DNA of 64,000 nucleotides from Bactericera cockerelli (GCA_024516035.1 CM044958.1:41707743-41771742); one strand, 5' to 3'. Positions 22,335 to 34,180 are shown, counted from the stretch's first letter. The notes: a model not told the origin generated them from the letters alone. Made by a program: numbers and translations.

Positions 22335-23282
22335 TTAGTATTTGGTGTTGCCACCTCTCGCTTCAATGACAGCCTGCATTCTGTTTCTAATCGACAGAAT
22401 AAGATTCCTCAAGACTTCCTGAGGAATATCCTGCCATTCGTCAAGGAGTGCTTGTTTGAGCTCCCTGTGGTTCTGGGGGGGTGGTTTTCGAGCGCGGACC
22501 CGACGTTTTAACTCGTCCCATAGGTGTTCGATTGGATTCATGTCGGGGCTGTTGGCGGGCCAGTCCAGCGTGCGAATGCCAGCCTCCCGAAGAAAATCTG
22601 TAACCACGCGTGCAGTGTGAGGTCTGGCGTTATCCTGCATAAGGATGAAATTGTTGCCGACTTGGTCTGCATAGGGAACAATATGCTCTTCAATTATCTC
22701 GTCAATGTACCTAACTGCAGTCAAAGTGCCACCTTCACCTCCACAGTTGATGATAACCAGGTTTGTTTTTCCTTCCAACGAAATCCCTGCCCAGAACATG
22801 AAAGAACCACCGCCAAAACTCACAGTTTCTTGGATGCAACAGGGGATGAAGCGTTCTCCAGGCCTCCTGTATACTCTTTTCCGCCTGTCATTGAAATACG
22901 GGCAGCACCGGCTCTCATCCGAGAAGAGTACACGTCCCCAATCTTCATCTGTCCAATTCACGTGTTCTCGTGCAAATCTCAAGCGCAGTTCTCGGTGTCG
23001 TCTGGTCAGTTTGGGGCCTGTGGCTTTCCTTCTTGGCCTTAAATTTTTCTCCTTTAACCGTCTTCTAACTGTTGACGAACTTACATTGACGTCATGATTT
23101 GTCGAGAGCACTTGTTGGATCTCAACAGACGACATGTCACGATTTCTCAAACTTGTCATTGTGATGTAGCGGTCCTCATGCGGCGTTGTTGTCCGTGGTC
23201 TGCCTGACCCTGGTCTACGATCATAAGTACCAGTCTGTAGGTACTTTTGCTGAATGCGATCAACTTTCGATTTGCTCAACCA
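22335..23282 (-). pseudogene. Tc1-like DD34E transposase, 5'-truncated
   Basis: A Tc1/mariner transposase that cuts and pastes TA-flanked elements by binding their TIRs. The open frame translates to 327 codons, but residues 1-13 come from the inverted arm and G tract. Genuine homology starts at LSKSKVDRIQQKYLQTG, in the middle of the first helix-turn-helix. Visible parts are: AT-hook-like GRPR at 39-42, second HTH at about 45-90, catalytic VLFSDES (D134), LMQDNARPH (D229) and SPDMNPIEHLW (E264), a DD34E spacing, and the usual C-terminus. The catalytic triad is intact with no stop, but roughly the first 40 residues needed for DNA binding are gone, so activity is unlikely. Family typical length is about 340-350 aa. 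Confidence 0.9.
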
Positions 23283-23293
23283 CCCCCCCCCCC

Positions 23294-23435
23294 CCAGAAC
23301 CACAGGGAGCTCAAACAAGCACTCCTTGACGAATGGCAGGATATTCCTCAGGAAGTCGTGAGGAATCTTATTCTGTCGATGAGAAACAGAATGCAGGCTG
23401 TCATTGAAGCGAGAGGTGGCAACACCAAATACTAA
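23294..23435 (+). pseudogene. inverted duplicate of the Tc1 transposase C-terminus
   Basis: Encodes NHRELKQALLDEWQDIPQEV through GGNTKY and a stop. It matches residues 283-327 of the minus-strand transposase with only two substitutions (L to V and I to M). It is the right arm of the mirror element, not a separate gene. Confidence 0.95.
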
Positions 23436-23705
23436 TCATAATCACGTGTGAAAAAATACCTTGTGAAAAGTAAAATACATTGATTTTGAAAATTGATGTT
23501 TTCATGAAATTTAGACCTTCTGCAGTATTTTATTTTTCTATTTTTAGGTAGTGGAACCTTTTTAAAACTAAACATAGATCCTGCTTGACAACAAAATTAC
23601 CTTTCTTTTCGTGTCATTCACAAAACTACAGAATGTAGAGAAAAAATTGAAAAAATCCTCAACTTTGAAATTTTTCTTGCCCCGAATTTTTTGATGATGA
23701 GTGTA

Positions 23706-24683
23706 TAAAAGTTATTGTGTGGAGTGAGAACCTGACAAAACTGTAAGAGATATCTAAATTTCAAGGAAACTTCACAAGTTTTTTCTCGCCAAGATCTGCT
23801 TCAATGTTTCTGTTTCTGTGTTTGATTCGGGAACTTACAATACAAGAATAATTACGTATTAGGTAGTTAGTGATGGTAACATAAAGATGTGTTACTCTTG
23901 GCCCCATTCTCTGAAATGGGCCATAAAAGTATCCAAATTACATTTATTTTATTTTTCTGGAATCAGTGACTATTCCTATTTGGGACGTTTATGTAATATT
24001 CATTTATGTTCATCTAATTTAATAAAATTTATAAAATATGTGCTACGGCTCTTTCTGTAATGGATAATGTAATGAAGTTTCTCATAGACAAACATAGTAT
24101 TTTGTACTAACATGATATGAAAGTATCATCAAAGTTTGACAAATTCTAAGAAAACGGAAGAAAGTAAATTGTTAAAGGATACAAACATATGTTTTATCCC
24201 CGAATAAATTTTCTGTTTAAGACTTCCTTATGGAAGAGAAAATGTAACAATAGGGCACTCCGCCAAAGCTTTGGGAAGAAACTTTTTTCCCCCTCAATCT
24301 TACACATTCTTTCTTCTTCGCCAAAATGTTGTAACTTGAAATAGGAAAAGTTCCCGGAAAGAAGAGACATCGAGTGAGCAGCAAAATGAGGATTTTTTTC
24401 AGTAGGAACTGGAGGAGGAGGAGGAGGAGAAGGAGGAGCAGGAGTGAAGAGTATGGCAGGAGAGGAGCAGGAGGAACAAGAGGATTGTTGGTAATAATTA
24501 TAGAGCAACGGAGTGAATTATGACGTAATTATTTATGTACCAAAGTATATAGGACTATGTATTAATTATGTATGTACCTTTATAGGTTATATAAGACTTA
24601 AAGTCACGAGGTAAACTTTGAGCTTTTATATAAAAAAGAGGAGGAAAGCAGATATTCCGATGTAGAACAAAAGTTAAAAATCC
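23706..24683. other. non-coding stretch
   Basis: No gene recognised. A GGA-rich run lies at about 24408-24480 (read as poly-proline in an antisense frame). Confidence 0.4.
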
Positions 24684-24890
24684 AGTGTCGCGTCGATGGC
24701 ACGTTGAATTCACGAGTTCTTGTTAGATCACTGAAGTTAAGCAACCTTCAGCGAAGTTAGGACTTATGGGTGACCACTGAAATTTGAATCTTCGTGATGC
24801 TGGCTATTTCTACCCAGGGTGGGTGAGGTTAATGTAAGTTATCAGCAAATGCAGTGTACGAGTGACACACCCGAAATCATAAATTGGCTC
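24684..24890 (+). mobile_element. 5S rRNA-derived SINE or 5S pseudogene
   Basis: 24684 to about 24776 follows 5S rRNA. It has cacgttgaattcacgagttc, then gatcactgaagttaagcaac (internal promoter box A region), then gttaggacttatgggtgacc (intermediate element and box C). A non-5S body follows, to about 24890: gggtgggtgaggttaatg and gtgacacacccgaaatcat. A 5S head on an unrelated body is the layout of SINE3-class elements. No A tail or TSD was identified, so a 5S pseudogene next to unrelated DNA is the alternative. Confidence 0.65.
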
Positions 24891-25134
24891 AGACATCAAC
24901 ATTGTACATCTTTATCTTATTATTTATTATATAAATCCACTTACATCATGCATTCATAATCAACAGAACTCGGAAACAACTGGACTAAATGTATTTATCT
25001 CCATTTGCTATTTACGTGGGTACTAGAAAGTATTTTTAAAATTTCCTCAAATAGGACACTAGCCATGGGCAAAAAACTAATGTTTCAATTCATCAAACAA
25101 AAACTACAGCGTTTTGCTTGATCATTACGCAAGG

Positions 25135-25415
25135 GAAGTGCTCCAGACGCCCAGTGTCAGTATATGGTGGTACGACAGGTACGTAATAATAATAATAATA
25201 ATATCGCCTTTTTTATACTGCCCGATAAGGACTATTAAAGTCCCATTATTACAGCAGTAAGCCCAAGACATATTATTATGTGGTAAAAATCCCAAATGGG
25301 AGGATAACTTGTCATGTCCCGGCTGGGTTTCGAACCCACGACCTCTGGAACTTCTGGATTCACAGAGTGCCGCTGTGATTACCACGTAGTGGTAACCCGT
25401 GTCGGAAGCAGACAT
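25135..25415 (-). mobile_element. tRNA-related SINE, family B
   Basis: Minus strand: head ggcggcactctgtgaatcc-like with box B GGGTTCGAAACCC, then cagccgggacatgacaagtt, the body accacataataatatgtctt...ctgctgtaataatgggac, and a cgggcagtataaaa end. A (TTA)n-type tail appears as aataataataataatat at 25183-25203 on the plus strand. It is nearly the same as the copy at 41760-41975. Confidence 0.75.
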
Positions 25416-25914
25416 CCCATCCATGTAAAGTACCAACTATGTCAATATTAATTTTGAAACTAGAGGACATTTTTCTATTCAGCATTCAGCTCATTGAAAA
25501 TACCTAAGTCTTTGATGTTTTCTCTTGCCAGATAACAACATACTGAGAATTGTATTTTTCGAACCTTTGAAAGTCCTATTTAATTGGTCGAGGGGCTCAA
25601 ACGGTTCATGGTATTTGTGTATTTCATCAATTTTTATATTCGTTTTATTTATAAGAATAAGCTGATTTAGTCTTTCCAGTAAAATATTTGTTATGTATAT
25701 TTAAAAACAGGTAATGTTTATTTTAACTATTTTGTCTGTCTATAGTATTTGGATGAGAGACAATGCGGCTGAAAATTCCTTGAGTTGCTGTACATGTCTG
25801 ACACAGTCACGTAAAGATATCTGATGATACCGTCGCATTCGCATTTCAGATTAAAATTCATCATGTGTATTGTCTTCATCAAATTGCTTCTTAGAATATG
25901 TAAATCAATATTAT

Positions 25915-26215
25915 TGTCACTGTGGCAGAGCGAGTTAGCGCGCTAGGCATTGCACACATGGTGACCTGGGTTCGATTCCCAGCGGGGGAGGATTTTTTCT
26001 GCTCTGTACTTGGATGTTCGGGGTCCACTCATACCTCGTGAGGAAAAATGAGTAGCCGCTTTAATGTGAAGCAGCGACCAGTGGCAGAATCTTAGGCAAA
26101 AAAATAATTCAAGATATTGTAAATTAAAGTGGTAAAGTCCTATGATTCTGCGCTACCCACTAAAATTGTGACATAATAACACAAAGAAAAAGTATTATTA
26201 TTATATTATAAATCA
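25915..26215 (+). mobile_element. tRNA-derived SINE, family C
   Basis: The tRNA-like head has box A AGCGAGTTAGCGCGCTAGG and box B GGTTCGATTCCCAGCGG. The body carries ctcgtgaggaaaaatgagta, gaagcagcgaccagtggcag and gtcctatgattctgcg, and the tail is ATT-rich (agtattattattatat). The 3' half is shared with the truncated minus-strand copy at 63119-63275. Confidence 0.8.
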
Positions 26216-28079
26216 ATATTATTATGCTCATATTCATGCATATTGGGTATTCCATCTTCCTATTCCTACGTCCCATCCACTGCGCGTAACGGCCTAAATA
26301 ATAATGTGAAAATTCAAATTTAAGTAATCCTCACTAAAAACTGATGGACCCATAATAAACAAGAAATAAGAAGGATACCAGCAGACACAGTGGGACCTGA
26401 ACAAGAAGGGAAATGGTAAAAGAGAAGAAGCTTGGAAAACTTCAGTATTTAACTCATATAACGAAATTTATTACCCGAAATTCATTTTAAATCTTTCTCC
26501 GCAAACACTTTTCAAACCGACCCCCTGCTATGAAATCCAATGAAAAAAGTAAAAAGTTAGTAAACGTAAAAGTAGATGTAATTCAACATGATAGCACATG
26601 CATTCTTTTCGGAAATATGAAAAAATGCTCGCGGACATTTTTGCACTTATCAGAACTAAGGGGTGAGGAGGAATCCTGTCTGGGAAAAGATTTTTGAGGA
26701 AGAAATCTTCTTTGTGATTTGACAGCTATTCGATTAGACGATTTTTCTACCCCTCTTGTAATCCATGGATGTAGATGAGGGTAATTTGAATGTCTGTATT
26801 ATTACCTTCCAGGCATTCAGGATATTTTTTGTGGTGGATCAGGGATTTTTTCAGATTCTAAAAAAGTACACAGTGTACTTAAACTTTTTATACTATACTA
26901 AACTGAACTTTTATGATGGGCATCAGTGACTTTTTCACTTTTAAAATCATAACTACTCTGCCGTTATTCATCTGTAAGGACCAAATATTGTAACAGTTAT
27001 TTGAATGAACATGAACAGTAATAATCTTGATCTATTTTTCTTCATTAAATCCAAACCCTCAAAATATTTTTGAAAAAGTTTCATTTGGAGTAAAAAGTAG
27101 TGCAAGTTCTGTTAAATTCTCACTATTAGTAGTGCAAAATAAAAAGCATATTAAGAACTTATAACGTAGCTTTGGTGTCGGGCCTGTCCTTCCCCGTGAT
27201 TGAGGTGCTTTATTTATTAAGAGACGTTCTGATTTGAAAAACTGATGTGGGATGTGGAGGTGTTAGCCTATAGGGACGTGAGTGAGAGAGTGGCGTGTGG
27301 GATAGCCAGAAGGAAAAGAGCCGAGTGGAGAGAAAAAGAGAGAATTTATTTCCCGTGATATTTTCCCGCGGGGGATTTCCTCTCTCCCTCCTCAGCACTG
27401 CGATGTTGTGTGAAACTTATCGAGTATGAATTTTTAAAAGCTTTCCAAAGCATGGAGCTTTCTTTCCTTTTGATTTCTCCTCTTTCAATCCAGAATCGTG
27501 CTGCATTTCGAAACACACAGAGAACTTGAATCTTTCATCCGAAAGGTTAAGGTCTCGACGGTGAAGTGCATATAATCTATGTATATCCGTGTATTTGTAA
27601 AATGCAAGTTTTCCCGGGACTTTATGCACTGTCTGCTGCGTATTCGAGTTTATGCCTTTCTAAGAAAACGTGCTGTTTCCTAGAATGTCAACTCAATGAA
27701 TTTCTCAAAGTGCCTTTTGTGTATTCTTCTTGTCCCTGTGAAAGAGCAACAACTAGACTAGACTTACTCAAGTTTCCTCTCCATTCTGTTTGGTTTTCGT
27801 ACTAAAAAGTTGCGCGTGAATATGAATTGTACCATATGAATCCATGATGTAAGATTCAGGGAGGAATGTTATCCCCGTCTTGTCCCATGACTCAGGTGGT
27901 GTATAGGTACAAATATAGGGAGAAACATAATTATGTATCCGCTTCACGTGTTATAATCAAAGTTAGGCATAAAAGCTAACTTTACCTCTTTTTCCCCATC
28001 CTGTCCCTTCTAATGTTTAATGTAATGTGGTTGGTGATTGTAAAGTTCCACTCTAACTATGTATTAGAGCTTCTCACGT
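26216..28079. other. non-coding stretch
   Basis: No gene recognised; AT-rich. The 62-79 codon frames near 27200-27800 have no motif. Confidence 0.4.
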
Positions 28080-28127
28080 TTTCTCTCTCTCTCTCTCCTT
28101 TCTCTCTCTCTCTCTCTTTCCTTTCTC

Positions 28128-28163
<36 letters not shown>

Positions 28164-28238
28164 CTTTCTCTCTCTCTCTCTCTTTCCTTTCTCTCTCTCT
28201 CTCCCTCTCTCTCCCTTTCTCTCTCTCTTTCCTTTCTC

Positions 28239-28269
<31 letters not shown>

Positions 28270-28270
28270 T
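28080..28270. repeat. CT microsatellite with higher-order CCTTT pattern
   Basis: Runs of CT are interrupted regularly by cctttc and ccctc, giving a higher-order block of roughly 75 bp repeated twice and a half. Both strands are open for 70-93 codons only because of this low complexity. Confidence 0.95.
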
Positions 28271-29475
28271 CTGTACCATTGCTTTCTCTCTTAACGTTTG
28301 TTGCCTTACGTGAGAACGAGCTTTATTTTCTATTGTTGCTCTCTATCTTCTCACTCTTGCTGCAAAGGTTTTATTGCCATTGTAACTCTTTTTTTCTGGA
28401 ATCTCACAAAGTGTTTTCCTCCCCCTCCCCCCTCCCTTCCTCTCCGACAAGAATCAGATTATCGTAGAAACTACTAGCTGCAATGTGTTTACGCTCTGAA
28501 TACGCTCAGAATTAGGAAGGAATCTTTCTGTATCTCCCTCCCTCCCCAGCCTCCTCCTCTTCCTTATTTCTTCGTGTGTCCCTCTCTCCCCCTCTAATTT
28601 TTCTTTTCACTGTTTACCCTAGTAGTAATTCTCCTCCTTCCCCCCCTCCCTGTGAGAATAAAGAGCATACATTGCCATTGAAATAGTTGAATATAGATTT
28701 TTTTCCTATTTGTATTATCAGAAAATGAGGTTATCATTTTTTTCGTCATCTTCCGAAATATTCTTTGTCCTCATTATGGGTTTATTGTTGTTGTTGTTGG
28801 TACTTAAGGTGTAGTGAAGAATATACATACATATGTATGTTACATTATGTTCATTATATTGTCATTTATGTATTGGTACAATGATGCTCTTTTACATTAG
28901 AACATGTTACAAATGTTATTCGACGAAAATATGTCGAAGTAAATGACAAAAGTCACTCAAACATTAACAATCCAACTTATGTGCGTAATGGACTGGAGAG
29001 GCAATGGTTATGGGGAGCATGTAATGGGAGGTGAATTATGGGAATGGGGAAACAGAATGTCAATCCCAAGTTTTATTTCTCCCATGAAGAATATCTTAGG
29101 GAAACACATCATTTCAGAGCTGAAAGCAAACTGACATCATATTAAGTATCGCGTCACTTCTTCCTACCAAGGTCTTTCAAGTGATCTAAAACATCTAAGT
29201 GACTTCCTGATGCATGAGATAATGTTTGCTTGATGGATTTGGTAGAGAACATTTTTTTTTTTTTTTTTAAAGACTTGGACGCACTTTGAAAGATTTTCTA
29301 ATGGAAGTTGGCATATTAGCGCTGAACAGTTGTACTTGATACTGCTTACAATTGCTTTTATTAATTCATTATTGGTATGATTGAAAAGGATCTCAATAGT
29401 ATTATAAATATTATCTATCATGAGGCTTGGGCTTGTCTCGTGGCCGCGTTGGTCATCTAAGTTCTTCAGCTTTAT
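28271..29475. other. non-coding stretch
   Basis: Pyrimidine-rich patches at about 28410-28445 and 28530-28650. A short palindrome acatacatatgtatgt lies near 28825. No gene recognised. Confidence 0.4.
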
Positions 29476-29476
29476 A

Positions 29477-29730
29477 CAGGGTGTACCAGGGGGAAACCAA
29501 CTGACATTACATCCTAAGTGCATTATTCTTACTTTCTTACACATGTTTACATAATGGGGCGTCCTGTCAAGCGCTGAAACTCTAAATAAATCCCTGCTGA
29601 GGTGACAAATGTACGACATCATTCTTTCATAGAATATACATAATGGGTTTTCAGTGTAATTCAATGACCCACCTTTTCCTCTTGTAAATTCTGGGTTTTG
29701 TTCTGTGTGAAATTTACTGAACTTAATTAA
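29477..29730 (-). mobile_element. one-ended MITE fragment (CAGGGTGTACC tip)
   Basis: The TA-preceded tip cagggtgtaccagggggaaa is followed by a continuous open stretch on the minus strand. That stretch forms part of a 189-codon frame (PPGTPCI at the tip, CKKVRIMHLGCNVSWF further in). No matching inverted end was found, so it is a fragment. The tip resembles the CAGGGTG tips of FB2 and FB3. The frame has no domain and continues into flanking DNA, so I do not call a gene. Confidence 0.4.
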
Positions 29731-30540
29731 CATATTTATAAAATAGACATTAGGTTTCTCATACCTACTTGTAAAAAGCTTTCAACTACTACATTTTCCG
29801 GTGAGGTTGTTGAATAAGACAGGTCCACAATAGACAAAAAAAAAACCTTTCTCAGATAATTGCTTGTGCTTAATCTCAATATAGCTGTTGATGCCAACTT
29901 GACAAGAGTTCTTTGTATCTGACATTTTACTATAATTATGTCATTTTCAACCATAGAAAATTGAAATCACCAAATCTATGATTAATTTAAAATTGGCAAA
30001 TGCTGAATGCTCATATTATGTAAGATAGTAATCTTGCTTCGAACAAAAGAAATTTGAAATTTATTTTCAAATTAAGACTCTAAGTAAAGAACTGTGTACA
30101 TGACATCATTTGTCCTGTCCTCACCAGTTAGAACTCTCGTAAATACAATCCGCCCTAAATAGTTATGTCTTCTTACCTTTGTGTGGAGAGAAAGCCAGGA
30201 TGAGCTCTCCTTCCTGAACATAACTTCTGGTAAGGTGCCAAATCTGCTCAGCCAGAACTTTACACTAGATGACTCGATATAAAACTTAATATTATTTTTC
30301 GATCTTCTTTCTTATAAGTTTTTTTTTTTTTTAAAGAATTTCTTTCAAGAAAATGTGTTAAAAATAGAAAATATTTTTACAAGATCGACCTTTTTCTATT
30401 AAAATGGTATTTAATCAAAGTTTGATAAACTATATGGAAATTTAGAGAACAAAATGATAAGTCATAGCTCCCCATGCAATGCATGGATATACCACGATTT
30501 AGAGCAGACAAAAATATCTAATGAATGGCAATTGTAAATA

Positions 30541-30799
30541 TTTAATCTCTTCCTCGGCATTGTTTAACCTCTTCCTAGACATCGTGTAACCTCTTCCTCG
30601 ACATTGTTTAACCTCTTCCTTGGCATTGTTTAACCTCTTCCTAGACATCGTGTAACCTCTTCCCCGCCATTTTTTAACCTCTTCCTCGACATTGTTTAAC
30701 CTCTTCTTCGACATTGTTTAACCTCTTCCTCGGCATTGTTTAACCTCTTCCTCGACATTGTTTAACCTCTTCCTCGACATTGTTTAACCTCTTCCTCAT
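30541..30799. repeat. 22-bp minisatellite, about 12 units
   Basis: The unit is attgtttaacctcttcctcg plus ac, with variants (cggc, agac, atcgtgt). Three units make 66 bp, so the minus strand stays open as a 22-residue peptide repeat (RKRLNNA.EEV.QCRGRGYT). This explains the 71-codon frame at 30499-30714. Confidence 0.95.
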
Positions 30800-30964
30800 A
30801 GTTGAGGTTGGTTAGTTCTGGCATTTCTGCTTCCATGCACATTTTACGGCTGGTTGACCTTCCTGACGCCAACACAGTTATGGGCGCCAATGATATGTGT
30901 TATTGTTTTTTGGTCAGACAAATCCGGTACAAATCAAATCGAGAGACATGGAAAAGGCTGTCTA

Positions 30965-31000
30965 GAAATGTCGACCCCACTTGAGTGGGGTCGACATTTC
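30965..31000. repeat. perfect 17-bp-arm hairpin
   Basis: gaaatgtcgaccccact, TG, then the exact inverse. The surrounding sequence contains attaaatccgg/atctggtaca-like repeats (caaatccggtaca at 30919 and caaatctggtaca at 31026) on either side. Confidence 0.9.
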
Positions 31001-31921
31001 GACGTAGAAAAAGAAGAAGGCCTGACAAATCTGGTACAGTATATGTTTAACGTCCTCCAGGGAGAATAACAAAAAAATATAACATATAATTAAGTTACAT
31101 AACTTCTTTCATTCAGTACTTAATCGCAAGAAAGTGCGTAATAAGAATGTGATATCGTATCATGTATTCATACAAGTACAATAAGTACATACATATGTAT
31201 GTATCAAGATTTATTTTACAATTAGGTCATTCCGGAGTCTTGAAACTAAGTTACTCCTCTCCAACTTTCAAGTGCTTCCACGTATAAAAGGCCAAAGTTA
31301 AACAAGTTGAGAAACTTTCAAACTACAACAAAAATCTGCAATGGAAAGGCAACTTTGAACAGGTAGCTATGTTTATAACACATTTTGAAGTCCATTTATT
31401 GCTGATTTGGTGGATCTAATCTTCGATCATGGTAATACATGGAAGTGAGTGGGTGAATTGAATTGTCCACGGTCAAAAAATGTTTTGTAAATTTGTCAAT
31501 TCAGCACTCAGCAAGGTATATTGAAATATTCATTGAATGACAAGCGGGGGGTTTCTTATACAAAATATTACTTCTAGTTCTGGTTTGTATATTTTGCAAG
31601 ATTCCAATGAGCATAACAGACTCTTTGATCGATCGAATCAGCTCTACGAGTATTCGGAGTATTTAATACTATTTAATACTTATGTACGGCCATGGTCAGC
31701 CCTACGCATGACATGGATAAGAAGTATGGTAAATAATTAGTATAAACAGAGAAGTGAGAAGTTGCACTAGATGTACATGAGTATCTTTTTATATATTATA
31801 CATATTATTTTTATGTATGTATGTATGTATATTTAGATGACTTATGTATGTAGCTATGACGTCATGTTTGACGTAACACTAACAGCCATACTGGCGGGCA
31901 CGTGAGTGCCTCCCGCCCCAG
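31001..31921. other. non-coding stretch before GC-rich patch
   Basis: No gene recognised. There are TATG microsatellite bits near 31190 and 31813-31830. GC content rises sharply from about 31890. Confidence 0.4.
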
Positions 31922-32067
31922 CCTCTGAGCCGCCCCAGACTCTAAGCCGGAGCCGCCACACCCGGCGCGGGGCGGCTTACAACCGGTTCCGCAGGACTGT
32001 GATGAAGGTCAAAGATCTCGCCTGGAGCCTCGGAACCGCCATCAGGCCAGAGTGGAGTTGCCAGGAG
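31922..32067 (+). other. possible host exon in a GC-rich island
   Basis: A strongly GC-rich block (about 65%) in AT-rich DNA. It follows cctcccgccccag (acceptor-like) and ends CCAGGAG|GTAAAT (good donor). One frame is open throughout: SEPPQTLSRSRHTRRGAAYN, then RFRRTVMKVKDLAWSLG. The alternatives are a first exon or 5' UTR with a CpG-rich promoter, or non-coding GC-rich DNA. No domain recognised. Confidence 0.35.
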
Positions 32068-32151
32068 GTAAATGGTAATGCCTTGCAGACACAAACACGC
32101 TTCTCAAGTCTGCATCTACAGGGAGGTTCTCAAACATTATCTGCAAGGGTA

Positions 32152-32266
32152 CAGTCGAACCTGCATATAAGAGAATTCGAAGGACTTGAAAAGATTTAAA
32201 TTGGAAATTGTTCTCTTATATCGAGTTTTCTCTTAGATCCAGTTCTCTTTTATCCAGTTTTGACTG
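32152..32266. mobile_element. pogo/Tigger-like MITE, copy 1
   Basis: 115 bp with TA on both sides. Tips are CAGTCGAACC and the imperfect inverse (ttttgactg). The subterminal phrases ctcttatatcgag, tctcttagatccag and tctcttttatccag are typical of the short derivatives of pogo-class elements. Related copies are at 46715 and 54972. Confidence 0.7.
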
Positions 32267-32269
32267 TAT

Positions 32270-34180
32270 TATTAGCTAATAACGCCTCCATTTGAACGGA
32301 ACAAACATTCGTCTGAAATCTCACAAGTATACAATCTTCGTATACGTACAAGGCGACGCCGACGTATCCAGTAAGGAGCGATTCTGCTCCTTGCCAGCAC
32401 AATTGAGTATTTAGGTACCAAATAAATTTTCAATGTATACTTGCGAGATATTAGTACTAAATTGCCAGTATGGCTCCTCACTAATATATGTTGAGTGTCT
32501 TCTTCCTGATTTAGTAGTTTGATCACCACTGAGGAGTATGTGGATAAGGTCTGCTCTGGGTTTACTATCATGTCAGATGTAACTAACACAAGACTCTCCT
32601 CTCACTATATCTGGTATCTAATGTATACCGGTAATATCTCTCTACCTCATTTGCCATATTCGTTTGATGCACATCCGTATTTTACCAAAGTCCACTTCTC
32701 AGGAACAGCCTGCTCATTTTAAAATGCATAATTAATAAATATAGATTAAAATATTTTATTCGCTGAGAATAATATATTAATATACTTATTTCTGTGTAAT
32801 AGGTCTGTTCGTAAATTTGAACAAGTTCATTAACTGATGAAAATACAGTAATAACTGACCAAGGTGAAAGATAGATTTCAATGTATAACATGAAAATTTA
32901 TTATTCCCTAATCCCTAATAAATAGTCTGGCTGGAGGACTATAAACAGGGAGTAGACCAACATTGGCTTGATTCTAGGGGGCCTTGACAATTTATTATTA
33001 GCCTCCTTGTAAAAACAGTGGTAGAAGTGCTGAGTCATTCCTACGCTGTCTGGCTATTTGATGATTAATAAAATGGGACTTATTTGTTTTGTTGGCACAC
33101 TATGCTAATTAAAAAAAGACTTATTTGTGATCTGGCCAATTTAAACTAATGGTAATTATTGTTAATATGTTGCAAATCAATGTACTATTATTGGACTGAC
33201 GTGGCTGACCATTTGTTCGGAGTTCTTTACTTTCGTTCTATGTATATACATATTCAAATGCCCGAAAAAACCCACCCTCCTATTCTTCCCCGCAAGAGTT
33301 TGGAGCCCATGTGCCGCACATTTATAAAATGAGTGTCAATGTAGGTTGCTTTCTGGGACTTTTTATTTCCATCTATATTACTTTTCTATGTATATATTTA
33401 TTACTTTATATTGTATTTCTTCCCATCTTATATTATGATCTATGTGCGGAATGTGCAGGACTCCCAGAGTGGGAATTCCATGTTCTAGAAATAGTATAGA
33501 TATGAATTTATAATAAATATCCACTATGAATAAGTCGAAATCTATTTTAGGTTAGTGGTACCGTTTCATGTGGTTCCGACGGTTTTATATTTCAATTTAT
33601 ATCAATTACTATATTCAAATTGTTTGAGGGTTTAGATATAGGATGTACAATTGTGCACACGCGGAACTTGAGGTACATGTGCATTCAATTTTCGGAATTT
33701 AATCAAACTTTTTCAATTATATTGTAGTGGCCCTTTTCAAAATTATCTATATTTTATTCAACGTTATCAAAGCTCTATAAAATGTTTTTCATAAAATCAA
33801 TGTATTACACTGTACCTGTGCAGCTGTACACAGATGATATAAAATGTCATTTTTTTAATGACATCTCAGTGATGATGCTTGCCAGACGACACAACAATAT
33901 TTTCATATAATTACATGTATCATTTTTTACCTATTTTGATACAGTGTTTTTTTTATATTCATTTTAGACATCCAAGTTCCCAAGTATTATGACACATCGT
34001 AAAATATAAAATTATAAGCTGTCAAATCGTGGTAGAATATTTTTATATTTTTTATCTATTGCAGTATAGATATAGAAAATGTCTGGCTCGGATTCAACCA
34101 ATAATATAGACACATAAAAGAATCTATTTATATTCACAAATATCTCAATAAATAACGTAAATCTTTCTCTCTGTTTTCAG
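32270..34180. other. non-coding stretch
   Basis: 1.9 kb of AT-rich DNA. No frame over 105 codons and none with a recognised motif. Confidence 0.4.

Larger units (their letters stand above)
22077..23703 (-). mobile_element. Tc1-like transposon converted to a mirror element
   Basis: 1,627 bp flanked by TA (22075-22076 and 23704-23705). Both ends read CACTCATCATCAAAAAATTC, and both arms (22077 to about 22481 and about 23283 to 23703) contain the transposase 3' coding end plus the 3' non-coding region, in opposite orientation. The expected transposase 5' end and its terminus are missing. The join is a C13/G tract (23283-23295), where the two arms also share GGTGGTT next to the tract. The arms are about 98% identical in the coding part, so the event looks recent. 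Confidence 0.9.

Noticed and set aside
22524..23097. Plus-strand frames of 130 and 172 codons
   Set aside because: Shadows of the Tc1 transposase on the minus strand.
25915..25985. Apparent tRNA genes (also at 3650-3722, 20790-20850, 39840-39905 and 62915-62990)
   Set aside because: Each has box A and box B but is followed by a shared SINE body, and the cloverleaf stems are degraded. They are SINE heads, not functional tRNA genes.
28013..28294. 93-codon Ser/Leu and 71-codon Arg/Glu frames on opposite strands
   Set aside because: Both are translations of the CT microsatellite.
29164..29733. 189-codon minus-strand frame as a gene
   Set aside because: Part of it is a MITE end (CAGGGTGTACC tip), the rest is AT-rich with a poly-Lys tract from an A/T run, and there is no domain.
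30499..30714. 71-codon frame with a 22-residue repeat (coiled-coil-like)
   Set aside because: Translation of the 22-bp minisatellite; the 66-bp periodicity keeps the frame open by arithmetic, not selection.
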